Made by a program: the position numbers and the translations under genes | In this document: positions 52,555-62,979 of the stretch, one piece after another | How the letters are laid out: the number at the start of each line of letters is the position of its first letter | Position numbering within the stretch: the first letter of the stretch is position 1 | The notes under the pieces: model-generated | What the model was told of the DNA's origin: nothing | Databases searched by the model: none | Seen by the model: only the letters and a program-made list of their open reading frames with translations | Assembly (NCBI RefSeq): GCF_037176765.1 | Contig: NC_090023.1 | Location: forward strand, 154,855,663 to 154,919,662 | Length of the DNA: 64,000 nt | DNA from: Anolis sagrei | Taxonomy: Eukaryota > Chordata > Lepidosauria > Squamata > Anolidae | Direction of reading: 5' to 3'

Positions 52555-53490
52555 TAGGAGAGTTTGGGTGGCTGAGAGTTTTTCAGGCTGTTTGTCCATG
52601 TTCCAGCAGCATTAGGAGTGATCCTGGACTCATCGCTGAGCCTGGAACCCCAGGTCTTGGCGATGGCCGGGAGAGCTTTTGCACAATTCAAACTTGTGCT
52701 CCAGTTGCGCCCGTACCTTGGGAAGTCTGATCTGGCCATAGTGGTCCACGCTCTTGTTACATCCCGAATAGATTATTGCAATGCGCTCTATGTGGGGTTG
52801 CCTTTGAAAACTTTTCGGAAACTGCAGTTAGTCCAACGGTCGGCAGCTAGATTAATCACCGGAGCGTCATACAGGGAACATACCACCCCTCTGTTATGTC
52901 AGTTCCACTGGCTGCCGATCCAGTTCCGAGCACAATTCAAAGTGCTGGTTTTGACCTATAAAACCCTATACGGCTCCAGCCCAGCGTACCTGTCCGAACA
53001 TATCTCCTTCTATGTCCCACCTCGGAGTTGAAGATCTTCTGGGGAGGCCCTGCTCTTGGCCCTGCCTCTATCACAAGTGAGGTTGGTGGGGACGCAGGAC
53101 AGGGTCTTCTCAGTGATGGCCCCTCGCCTGTGAAACTCACTCCCCGGGGAAATTAGGTCATCAACATCCCTCCTCTCCTTTAGAAGGAAGCTGAAAACAT
53201 GGATATGGGACCAGGCCTTTGGGTAATCTGGCAGACTGACAAGGTAATGACAAGCAGAATTTTGGGAAGGACTATGACAATGCTGAATGGACTTACGGAT
53301 TTTAGAACTAGGTGAACATTGGCCATTAGATTGGCTTTTTAGTTGTTATTGTATTAACTGAATGTTTTAACTATTGTGGTTATTGTTGTTATGTATTTTA
53401 TCTGTTGAATTATTGGCATCGAATTGTGCCGGTTGTAAGCCGCCCTGAGTCCCCCCTAGGGGGTTGAGAAGGGCGGGGTAGAAGTGCCTG

Positions 53491-53521
<31 letters not shown>

Positions 53522-53584
53522 AAAAACCAAAAAACTCACAGTAATCCAGTGATTCAGACCATGAAAGCCTTTGACAATACACTA
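52555..53584. mobile_element. Penelope-like end split by an L2 insertion
   Basis: GCTGAGAGTTTTTCAGGCTG and TTTGTCCATGTTCCAG (52570-52605) and, beyond the L2 copy, AAAAAACTCACAGTAATCCA, GTGATTCAGACCATGAAAGC and CTTTGACAATACAC (53530-53582) are the two sides of the terminal inverted region seen whole at 27482 and 20424. The L2 element fills the gap, so it inserted later. Confidence 0.55.
52612..53521 (+). mobile_element. L2-clade LINE inserted in a Penelope-like end
   Basis: The frame 52618-53031 encodes [60 protein letters not shown] and ISFYVPPRS. An in-frame stop at 53029-53031 cuts the ORF, which then continues through VRLVGTQDRVFSVMAPRL and RRKLKTWIWDQAFG to 53226. The 3' UTR carries GGCATCGAATTGTGCCGG, and an (AAAT)n tail ends near 53520. 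Confidence 0.85.
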
Positions 53585-53766
53585 GGAAGGTTGTTCATAA
53601 ATAGAGTTCAACTGTGCCCCCCAAAACCTTTCACCACCACACTTTACTTTGGGAATTCACTGATAGGTTTCAAAGGCTTCCTTGTAGATTTTATATGCCA
53701 GTTCCTATTTTTTGCTTTCATGTATCCTGGTTCTTCTCATCCATCTAATCCCTGATTTGGTATAAG
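53585..53766. other. Short unassigned stretch before the collagen relic
   Basis: Nothing recognised; ends with an AG that would serve as acceptor for the collagen relic. Confidence 0.3.
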
Positions 53767-53815
53767 GGCTCCAAGGACTACCTGGCAAAACAGGTCCTAA
53801 AGGAGACCAGTGCTT
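53767..53815 (+). pseudogene. Relic collagen exon of a lost collectin gene
   Basis: After an AG at 53765-53766, and assuming the family's phase-1 junction (a G from the previous exon), the codons read GLQGLPGKTGPKGDQC, five Gly-X-Y triplets with typical collectin wording. The frame then runs into F-K-Y and a TGA at about 53825, and no donor follows at a family-typical distance. No matching N-terminal, neck or lectin exon was found nearby. It lies between SFTPD and the next collectin on the same strand. Confidence 0.6.
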
Positions 53816-53825
53816 TAAATACTGA

Positions 53826-54873
53826 GGAAACCCATTTTGTATATATCAAACTATATGAATATCAATGACATTAACATTGAGTTTATGTTATGAAAACACA
53901 TTCACCAACATTACTTTAATGTTATCTAGTGAGGGCTCCAGCCATTCTGGGGTTCTTCTTTGGCACAGCTTTGGCAAGGGTATCCTTCCCTCATGGTAGT
54001 CATTGGTAGGAACCTGTTCGGTGGAGAAAGCAGAGTGGAGCGCACACATTTATTCACCAGTGCCAATGTAAACCTTCATTTTTTCACTTCTCTCATGTAA
54101 GAATGAATATTTGAAAATGTTTTCTTCCTGACAAAAGAAATTACGGGAATATTAGCACATGAGGACTGTATTTTTGAGCATTTCATGTTTTTGTTTCCAA
54201 ATCACTTATGCAAAAACTTTTTTTTAGAAGCACTGTGCACTTTCTGTATAGCTGCTTGTCATGAAAACTCAAGGTTTTGGGGTAATCTACTATACTGCAT
54301 AAAATAATTCCTAAGATACAAAAAGGAAAGGAAAGGGGAAAAAAGAAAGAAAGGAATCTTGTGATAGCCTATGAGTCCTCTTTTGTATCAAGACACCTTT
54401 TCCGATTAAGGACAAGTAAATTTAGTATGATTTAGCTTCTTCTATTAGTGTTAATTGGAATACAAGTTTATTTATTTCAATAATAGTTTTGTATACAAAA
54501 TTATGTGGCTGAATCTATTGTGTTTTGCTAGTGAATTGTGATAATTATCCACCTTATAAACATAACCTGAAGGAGCTTTCACACAATATTCTTTCAGAAT
54601 TTTGAGAATTAACTAAGTTTGTGTAAACTGAATTATCAGAAAGTAATGGTGTCACTATCTCAGTCACTCAGGTGGACAATTTTGGAGCATTTCAGATTTC
54701 AGAATTCTGGAAATGATGCTCAACTTCTATTACACAACAAAACCTATAGTACCAACACCAGATCATCCTACCTATTTCAAAATTTCTAGTACATAAGCTT
54801 AATTAGAAAATCGTAGGTGTTTGTATTGTTTCCTTCAATCTACTTGAATTGGATCCTTCTGTTTTCTCTTTAG
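53826..54873. other. Upstream region of the third collectin
   Basis: This ends at the acceptor TCTCTTTAG (54873). It must contain intron and, further up, a promoter or non-coding exon, but none could be placed. Confidence 0.35.
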
Positions 54874-54889
54874 ATCAAACCCCTTCACC

Positions 54890-57800
54890 ATGCAATTTCT
54901 TCCTTTGCTTTTTGTTGTTGTTGGAGCATCCATAGTGAGGTCAACAGACCTGGAGACAGAAAAGTGTGAAGAAAAAGTAAATACTTGCACAATCTTTTCT
55001 GGGAACAATGGACTGCCAGGAACCCCTGGGGTCAATGGATTACCAGGGAGCCCCGGAAGTCATGGATTACCTGGAAGGGATGGAATACAAGGTCCTCAAG
55101 GTGAAAAAGGAGAGCCAGGTACAACACAGATTTCTGAGAGTGTCATCCAATTTAAGGAAGAGATGTTAGACTGGTTTTAAGCCTTAGAAAAGCTGGTAAA
55201 ATGATACATTTAAAAGAAACTGTCAATTAATGACTTAGAATTTTGTTTCAATTAATTTTTTTAAATGATCAAAATGAACCAATTTTATTATATTCTCAGT
55301 TTGAAGATTTTCGATTTTTATAACATAAATGTGGAGAAAATAGAAATGGGTAGATATTAGGCTTGGGTAAGCACGGAAAAATTTGGTTCTAATCTCGTTT
55401 TGTTTTTAGGGGGCCCTTGCGTTTCGTTTTTTAAAATAATTCTGAAATTTTCCTTTAAATTTTTTTGAAATTTATGAAATTTCGTTAAAATTATGAATCG
55501 ATTCGTTAATGGCGGACGAGATTGCGCAATATGCTAAAAAAAACCTCCAAATGGGACAGGAGGAACTTTTGAAGCTTCCCTCTCCCTCTGTTGTTGACTG
55601 TTGGTGTGATAAAACAAACAACAACTATAAAACTTGCACCAGACATGCGAAAATAATTACGAAATAATTACGAAATAAATTGAAAAAATTGTTTCAAATC
55701 TTTATTACTCCTCACACAATTCCTGCATGGCTCAATATTGGATCGTAAGCTAATTTAAATACGAATTAATAACGAATTACGAAATTAACGAATGAAACCG
55801 CCCAAGCCTAGTAGATATACTGTATCATTTCATGTCCAGAGCACAGAGTGATTAACTTATAAAAGTTTAGATGTGAATCTGTGGAAATGCAGCACTTATA
55901 AATTAGTATAAAACACTTGGATAATTTATACTGTTTTTTAATTGATGGCATTGAATTATTGTCAAAACTGTGAACCACCCTGATTCCCCTTCGTGGTTGA
56001 GAAGGGCAGTATATAAATACCGGAAATAATAAATAAGATTATTGAATCTGTCTACTTCAGTTTGGGGGCAGTTTGGTTTGTTTTATTATTGTAGAATTTA
56101 CCCAAGTATTAAATATTAAACTATTACATATATTTAAAATTCTGTATGTGTGCCTTCTAATCATCTTTTGCAACTTATTGTGATCCCTCTGAACTTCAAA
56201 GCATTTATATTTATGTTTGATTTAAGAAAGTAGTATTTCACTCAAGAATTTCTATTTTGCTAAATTGTTTATTTATTTACTTAATTTCTGTATCGCTTTT
56301 CTCACCCCCGGGGGGGGGGGGGGACTCAAAGCGGTTTCCAAAATATTCATGGCAAAATTCAATTCCTAACATGCATATAAAATCTAGTGAAATATAACTA
56401 TAAATTTCACTATTAGACCATATTAAACAGAAAGACAAAACAACATTTAGACATTTAAAACATGGAATTAGAAACATATTAATATAAACATTAAAATCAC
56501 ATAATCCATGTTCATTATTGATGCATTTTCATTATTGATGGGCTTGTCTTTTGTGTGTCCATAATTCCAATGAACTTGCAGGATCACAAGGGATACAAGG
56601 ACCCCCAGGAAAAGCTGGACCTTCGGGTCCTAAAGGAGATCAAGGACAAAAAGATGACAGGATAACTAAAGGTAAGAGATAATGTAGAGAAAGATTATGG
56701 AAAAGGAAGAGAGGAGAGATTGTACTGAACTTTCTTGCATGGTCATGTGCAATTTTTCACAACTTTTTCAACTTAAATAGCTTCTTCCTACCCTCCCCAC
56801 TGTTGTAAAGCATTCAACAATTTCTGTACTCTCTACATGCCCAATTATGTCTTTGTTGAATTATGACTAATATAATAAAGATGTTGCATTTTAACATAAG
56901 AGGAGTAACACTATTGCTTTATTTTTTTAGAACTAGCACTTCTTAAAACTTGCATGAGTGATCTCCAAACACAGTTAAGCATATTGCAAGTAACTGCAAG
57001 GACAACACAGAAAGGTAAGCAAGATGAAAAGCTCTGCACTTTCATAGATCAGAGGAGAACATCAGGGTTAATTTGAACGCTCTTTCAGTCAGAATAAACA
57101 CTGTGCCCTAGGCAAGTCTTAAATCTTGATTAAAGGTATATCTCAGTTAACAAAGTAGATTTGTTCCTAAACATTACTATTGTAATTTTTAAAAATTATA
57201 CCAGATGCATCAATTTACATGTGCTTATCTGCTTATATCCAAAAACAGCAAAGGGCAACCATGGAGTCACATAAAGCATTTTATAATCACCACCACCCCC
57301 ACCCCCTTTTCTTTTCTTTTTTTTGCCAAAAAGTGTTCAGGAGTATTTATTTATTTCAAAGTTTTATATACCGAGCTTCTCACCTCATAAGAGGGACTCA
57401 GCCCGGTTTCCAACCATAAAAACACATACAATCGGTAAAATATCAAAATACACATTAGAATAAAACATTAAAAAAGCTACAGTGGTCAGTCATCATACTA
57501 AAATCGAATATACACCACCTTCCATCCAGATCATTGTCTCATTCTTGGAAAGCCTGTCTCCATAACCACAACTTCACCTGTTTCCTGAATGTCAGGATTG
57601 TTGGGGCGGTTCTAACCTCTGGTGGGAGAGAGTTCCAGAGTCGCTGGGCCACTACCGAGAAGGCCCTGTCCCTTGTCCCTATCAGCTGTGCTTGTGAGGC
57701 CGGCGGAACCAAGAGCAGGGCCCCTCCAGACGATCTTAGTAATCTTGATGGTTCGTAGGGGAGAATACTTTCGGAGAGGTAAACCGGGCCGGAGTCGTTT

Positions 57801-58921
57801 AGGGCTTTATAGGTTAACACCAGCACTTTGAATTGTGCTCGGAAGCTAATTGGCAGCCAGTGGAGCTTTTGTAACAGCGGGGTGGTGTGCTCCCTGTACC
57901 CAGCACCCGTTGGTAATCTGGCTGCCGCACGTTGTACTTGCTGCAGCTTCCGGGCAGTCTTCAGAGGCAACTCCACGTAGCTATTCACTTTTTAAACATG
58001 CCACATACTTCCAGACAATTTTAATATTTAAAATGCCTATTTTTTTCAAGACACTCAATATTTTTAGAGGCAGAAGGGGCACTGGCAACACTCGAACCCA
58101 CCAAAGTTCTCTCCTCTTGGCTTGCATGAATGACCTGTTCATGTGAGATGTCCAATCATGGTCTTCCATGAATCTAAAAGAAACAGGTTAGTTTCTTGCA
58201 AAACTATTGGGCAGAGACAAGGGTTAGGACAGTTTAAAATATAAAAGCTTAGAATCCAGGCATCACCATACAAATGACCACAGAGAACATGCTTAGAAAG
58301 TGAGTTAAATCTGGCAAAGCTGGGGGTTCTAAATGCTTCCCACAAACTCAAGGGGTAGGAACTTGTCTACATGTGCACAAAAAAATTAGGCAAACTCCAA
58401 ATGGAAGACTCGTTTGCCCCACAATGAACAGCAGCTTTGCATGAAAGTTGCAGGCGATTTTGCCCAGTTCTCTCTCAGGTCAGGAAACTCTGGAAGTATC
58501 CAATGACTTTGGGGTTGTCTGCTGAAAACTCTGGAGTATTTGATGGCTTTAGGGTAGTCTGGAAAGCAATATCAGGTCTAATTTGCTCTCATCCACTGTC
58601 CAGGTTAGATACTGGCACCATAATTCTTTCCCAGTGCTCTTCAGTACAGAGAAAGGTGGTGCATCATGCCACATCATTACCATAGCTGTTTCTAGCTGGC
58701 CATGGAGCTCTGTCTGAGCACTGGTCATTACTGTTGCCTCTGTCAATGTTAGAACACAGTTACAGCATAATCAAGTCAGAAGAGGAACAATGTCCTTTCT
58801 ATCTTCCTGGTTGTTTGGGCAACCCATTGTGATATCATCAGATGTACTAGTGATGCCAGGATTCTGGATGGAATGTTGTGATCAGCTAGAAGTGATGGTG
58901 GCAGTAATACAACAGAAGTCG

Positions 58922-58959
<38 letters not shown>

Positions 58960-60134
58960 CATAATATTTATTTATACCCCACCACCATCTCCCCAAAGGG
59001 AACTCGGAATGGCTTACATGAGACCAAGCCCAGCTATACATTACAGCAACACAAAATAAACAACAAAATAACATCACATAAAAATAAATAAACCAATCAA
59101 GTAAAGTAAACAGTACAAAATAACACTGGAAAATAAAACACAGTGGGTGGGCCAAATGCATGACACAAAATGATAAAACACTGGGTGAGATAGCAAAGAA
59201 AAGGTACATTTGTGGGGTAAGAGCTCGCAGGGGTCTGAACAATGGAATTAGACTTTCAATAAGGTGGGGGAATGTGCAATATGAGGGAAGCAGTGTAGGT
59301 GAAGCAACAGGACTGGAATATATGGTCCCTCTCCAAAGGCACATTGGAAAAGCGAAGTCTTTAGGTCTATCTTAAAGCGCTACTAGGGTAGGGGCTTGCC
59401 TAATCTCACCAGGTAGTGAGTTCCATAGCTGGGGGGCCACCGTGGAAAAGGCTCTCTCCCTTGTTCCCACAAGTTGTGCTTGTGATAGAGGAAGAGGTGA
59501 GAGGAGGGCCTCCTCCGAGGATCAGAGGGAACGTGCAGGTTGGTGGTAGGAGATGCGGTCACAAAGGTAGGCGAATCCCAAACTGTTTAGGGCTTTATAG
59601 CAGAGTGGATGCACTCCTGGGCCACCTGAACAAGAGGCTCTGGGGCTCTGGGGCTCCTGGATCTTGGACTCAGGGCATATTTATATTGGGCTAAAATGAA
59701 AAGAGAAACAGAGAGTGATTAATTTTGGTTGTACCTGTTTTCCAGTAATCCTAGGACACATTTTCCCAAACATCGTGAGCACAGGAGAAAAACTATTTGC
59801 GTCCAGTGCAGCCGAAGGCAACTATATTGCTTCCAAGATGGCGTGTTCCCATTTTGGAGGCCAGATTGCTTCTCCAAGGAATGAGGCTGAAAACAATGCA
59901 ATTGTTAAAATAATTTCAAAGCTGGGGAAATCTGCATATCTTGGAATGAATGACATAGATACTGAAGGCATCTTTACCCACCTAAATGGTGAACAAATCG
60001 GATACACAAACTGGGCATCAGGGGAGCCAAATAGTGTACAAGAGGACTGCATAGAAATATATACAAATGGCAAGTGGAATGATAAGTCCTGTTCAGAAAC
60101 CAGAATAATAGTCTGTGAATTTGTATCCAACTGA
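54890..60134 (+). CDS. Collectin of mannose-binding-protein / SP-A type
   Basis: Four coding exons, 54890-55118, 56582-56671, 56931-57014 and 59746-60134, all phase 1 with GT..AG introns, give 263 aa (human MBL and SP-A have 248). An acceptor at 54873 implies a 5' non-coding exon. Residues 1-18 are a signal peptide; C26 and C33 resemble MBL's N-terminal cysteine pair. Residues 41-100 form 20 unbroken Gly-X-Y triplets, 107-134 the neck, and 135-263 the C-type lectin domain. E228, N230 (EPN), E234, N246 and D247 complete the calcium/mannose site, with a loop two residues shorter than in SP-D. GSPGSHGLPGRDG recalls SP-A, while the uninterrupted collagen and C..C N-terminus recall MBL, so the paralogue is unsettled. 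C114 in the neck is unusual. A secreted pathogen-binding lectin is the expected role. Confidence 0.93.
55358..55810. mobile_element. hAT transposon with TAGGCTTGGG ends
   Basis: A 453-nt element from TAGGCTTGGGTAAGCACGG to CCGCCCAAGCCTA with a perfect 8-bp target duplication GTAGATAT (55350-55357, 55811-55818). It lies in intron 1 of the third collectin. The interior is AT-rich, with ACGAAATAATTACGAAAT repeats and no transposase frame. Confidence 0.85.
55920..56033 (+). mobile_element. L2-clade LINE 3' tail remnant
   Basis: GTGAACCACCCTGATTCCCC, TTGAGAAGGGCAGTATATAA and a short AATAAATAA tail. Confidence 0.6.
56267..56505 (-). mobile_element. LINE 3' end, minus strand
   Basis: TTTATTTATTTACTTAATTT, TATCGCTTTTCTCACCCC and ACTCAAAGCGGTTTCCAA, interrupted by a G run at 56310-56325. 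It lies 80 nt upstream of the second collagen exon. Confidence 0.5.
57340..57982 (-). mobile_element. L2-clade LINE 3' portion, minus strand
   Basis: An intact frame (57988 to 57539) gives LPLKTARKLQQVQRAAARLP, LHWLPISFRAQFKVLVLTYK, GTRDRAFSVVAQRLWNSLPP, and FRKQVKLWLWRQAFQE-stop. The 3' UTR reaches a short TTTA tail at about 57345. It sits antisense in intron 3 of the third collectin. Confidence 0.85.
57989..58919. other. Intron 3 of the third collectin, unassigned
   Basis: Short chance frames; no repeat family named. Confidence 0.35.
58920..59612 (-). mobile_element. L2-like LINE 3' portion, minus strand, with (TAA)n tail
   Basis: A (TAA)n tract at 58922-58960 is the inverted tail. TTTATTTATACCCCACCACC, AACTCGGAATGGCTTACATG and, further on, GCCACCGTGGAAAAGGCTCT match a divergent L2 subfamily, with the minus-strand codons for AF.TVAPQLWNSLPGEIR. 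The reading frame is broken. Confidence 0.7.
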
Positions 60135-60680
60135 CTTTGATATTCCCATGAGGAATGATTCATCCATCAATTTCCATTATACTAATTTTTCTCAGTTGGT
60201 ATGGGTGGAGATCCAAATGAAATCTTCAGTCTTATATGGAAAGGATCCCACAAAGACTCCAGAATCCCTATGAATAGCAAGAAATGTTTGCTCAATGTCT
60301 CTTGATTTGTGTTATGGTGAATTTAAACTCACAATGAACAAAATGAGCAGCTCTAGTCTCACTAACAGTTTTTTTTATAAAAGAGAAGTTAAAAAAAAGA
60401 AGATGAATGGTGCTATAATGTGTACTACTAGATTATAAGGCAGAAGTCACAAAGATCCTAATCTCAGAAACATATAAACTAAAAACAAATTGTGAGCATG
60501 TGAACATGTTGTAGAAAGGCTAGCCTTCCTTTTACAAATAGCCTAAATATTTAAAGTTTTCCAGCTCTTTTTCAAAATGGAGAGATTCCAAAATTCTGCA
60601 ATATGCATTCAGAATGAATAAGTGGTCCTAATGTAGTTATGTATCGGGTACTCAGTTCTGTTTCTGCTCAGTTAAAAAAT

Positions 60681-60686
60681 AATAAA
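60681..60686 (+). terminator. Candidate poly(A) signal of the third collectin
   Basis: AATAAA 547 nt after the stop, with a run of T's after it. No nearer AATAAA was seen. The stretch between, 60135-60680, would be 3' UTR. Confidence 0.45.
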
Positions 60687-61065
60687 ATCAGTGTTTTCAC
60701 ACCTTCCTATTCATATTTTTCCTATTCCTTTGTTCTTTTAAAGAATATGAAGTCATTTTAACACTAATTCCCAATCAAAGTAACATATATTCATGAAAGA
60801 AAAAAACAAAAGAAGGAAAGAATCTGAAATGAAGAATATATATATATTCTGAATGCCTCAATACTAAAACACTGAACTAAAACATGAAACTCTGAAATAC
60901 ATAAGGGCAAGAAATCAAAGTATTATTCCATATTTACTGTCCAACATATTAACTATAGTATCCAGTAATAACATTTCTAGTAATATAACAAAATCTACCT
61001 TTAACATTTTGAAGATTAACATATAAACCTTGGGCAATTTTCTTTTCATTATTGAACATAATAGT

Positions 61066-62010
61066 TAATAATAATAAGAAGAAGAAGAAGAACAACAACA
61101 ACAACAATCTAATCAGAGGCGATTCTACCAAAGTCTGAATCAGCAGGTGGCAGTGAAAAATGAAAAACCAGAAAAAACAGCTACAAACGCATTCCGGAAA
61201 GTTCTGTGGGAAATGGAAATAAATTACAACAAAAAAAAGGTGAGTGGATAAAAGACTTTGAAAATAACCTTTCAGAGAATAAAATGAAATTCTTGGAAAG
61301 AACAAACATAAATGATCACTGAAAGAGTGAAGAAAGTCAAGAACAGGACATTAGTTGGCAATGATCAACTGCATGGATTTTGGCTTAAATATCTGATTAG
61401 CCTGCACTCAAAAATGGCTGAACAATTCAATGAGATGCTGCAAACTGGAAACATTAGCAAATGGATAAGAACTGGGAAGACATATTTGATACAGAAAGAT
61501 CCAGCAAAAAGGATGATACCTGGAAACTACAGGCCAATAAAATGTCTGCCTGTCAGCTAAAACTGCTGACAGGCATAATTGCTGATCAAATCCAGGATTA
61601 CATCTTGCCAGTAGAAATAACATCTTGCCAGTAGAACAAAAATGCAATAAAAGAAGAAGTAGGGGCACGAAAGATCATATTCTAATTGACAAAATGATAC
61701 TGGAGAATTGCAAAAGCTGCAAAACAAATCTCTATACAACTTGGATTGATTACAAAAAAAAACATTTGACTCACTGCCACATTGTTGCATTTTCAAATGT
61801 CTAGATATCACCAGGGTTTGTGAAAATATTAGAAAGTTCACCGAAAATGTAATGAAACAATGGAAAACTGAGTTGTTTGTGGGCAACAAAAGCTATGGAA
61901 CCATTAACATCAAAAGAGGAATTTTTCAAGACGACTCACTGTCACCACTGTTGTTCATCATTGCAATGAACAACAGTGGTGACAGTGAATCGTCCTGGAA
62001 AATTCCTCTC
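61066..62010 (+). mobile_element. R4/Dong-like LINE reverse-transcriptase fragment
   Basis: Broken frames give KVKNRTLVGNDQLHGFWLKY, NISKWIRTGKTYLIQKDPAK, IPGNYRPIKCLPVS (61312-61560), then KLLTGIIADQIQDYILP, GTKDHILIDKMILENCKSCK, TWIDYKK, and TINIKRGIFQDDSLSPLLFI. These are reverse-transcriptase blocks (NYRPI, GIFQGDSLSPLLF) of the R4/Dong branch. The conserved GIFQGD appears as GIFQDD. A large hairpin replaces the sequence after PLLFI. Confidence 0.75.
61916..62008. repeat. 43-nt hairpin inside the R4-like LINE
   Basis: Arms 61916-61958 and 61966-62008 pair at 40 of 43 positions around a 7-nt loop. The right arm is an inverted copy of the LINE's own GIFQ..SLSPLLF coding sequence. Confidence 0.85.
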
Positions 62011-62189
62011 TAGGTGAATTTTGCACACCTCTAGTAGCTATCATCTTATATCTTTGGTGCACTTTTTAAAATTTTCTTGATAGAAACCCATTATGGCATA
62101 AACTGATAGTAATACAGAACTCAAAGAACTCTATTCTGTCAGCTACTAGAATAAGAGTTGGTATTTCCAGCTGATCTTCTCCCACAGAC

Positions 62190-62335
62190 AAAGAAGTAAC
62201 ACTACTTCTGCTTAATTTTATCTGAATGATATAATTCACACATTGTCTGGAGCAGAATTTTTTCCATCCTCAGTAGTGTCAAAGAAAGTGCCTATTATTT
62301 TATATGTGGATGATATCAGTGACTTTAAGAGTTGA
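62190..62335 (+). mobile_element. LINE reverse-transcriptase fragment with YVDD
   Basis: One frame gives YLNDIIHTLSGAEFFPSS, then KVPIILYVDDISDF and a stop at 62332. LYVDD is the reverse-transcriptase active-site block. Clade unclear; it is a different family from the R4-like piece just upstream. Confidence 0.55.
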
Positions 62336-62970
62336 ACATCAAAAGGGAAGTGATGATACTGATGGGAAATATTACTTGCTACTCCTCTGTAAACTGCAAA
62401 GAATTTTGGGCCAATTCAATTCTTCAGAATGATTGTGAGAACAACACCAGATATTTGTGGGAATGTCAGGATAGAAAAGTGTTAATAAAGCTGAGCAATG
62501 ACTTTCTGGGTTATTGGATTAATCTTTCTCTTTCCATTCCTTTTATATTCTGTAGAGGGAATCCTCCTTCAAAAGATCTTTCTCTAAAAAATCCATGGCA
62601 TCTCTGAGTGTTTCATCCACCAGACAATAGTTGCTCAGACTGTACATCCAGCTTAAAAAGATCATATTTATTTGACAAAGGTCAAAAACGGATATTACTT
62701 ACTGGAACTGCTTGTTTGTTTGTGATGTATCTGTTGATTTTCTGCTGTTTCATTGGCACAACTGAGTTGTGTGTACCAGATTAAGAGCATTAACTCTTTT
62801 TTTCTGCATGATCATGAGAAACAAGAGCCTAATTGTTTGATTATAAGTAAGTTTTCCTTATGAGTTCTAGAGGAGAGCGTAGGTAAGACTTACACAGTAA
62901 AACATAAAACTATAAAACAACAAAATACTACAGTAACAAAAGGACTCCCATGCTTGGTAGCAGGCTAGTG
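62336..62970. other. Unassigned stretch between two retroelements
   Basis: No exon or repeat boundary could be fixed. Part may belong to the LINE fragment to the left. Confidence 0.3.
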
Positions 62971-62979
62971 ACAAAACAA

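Noticed and set aside
57850-58146. Plus-strand 98-aa frame as an exon of the third collectin
   Set aside because: Its first half is the complement of an L2 copy and it has no lectin or collagen wording; the collectin is complete without it.
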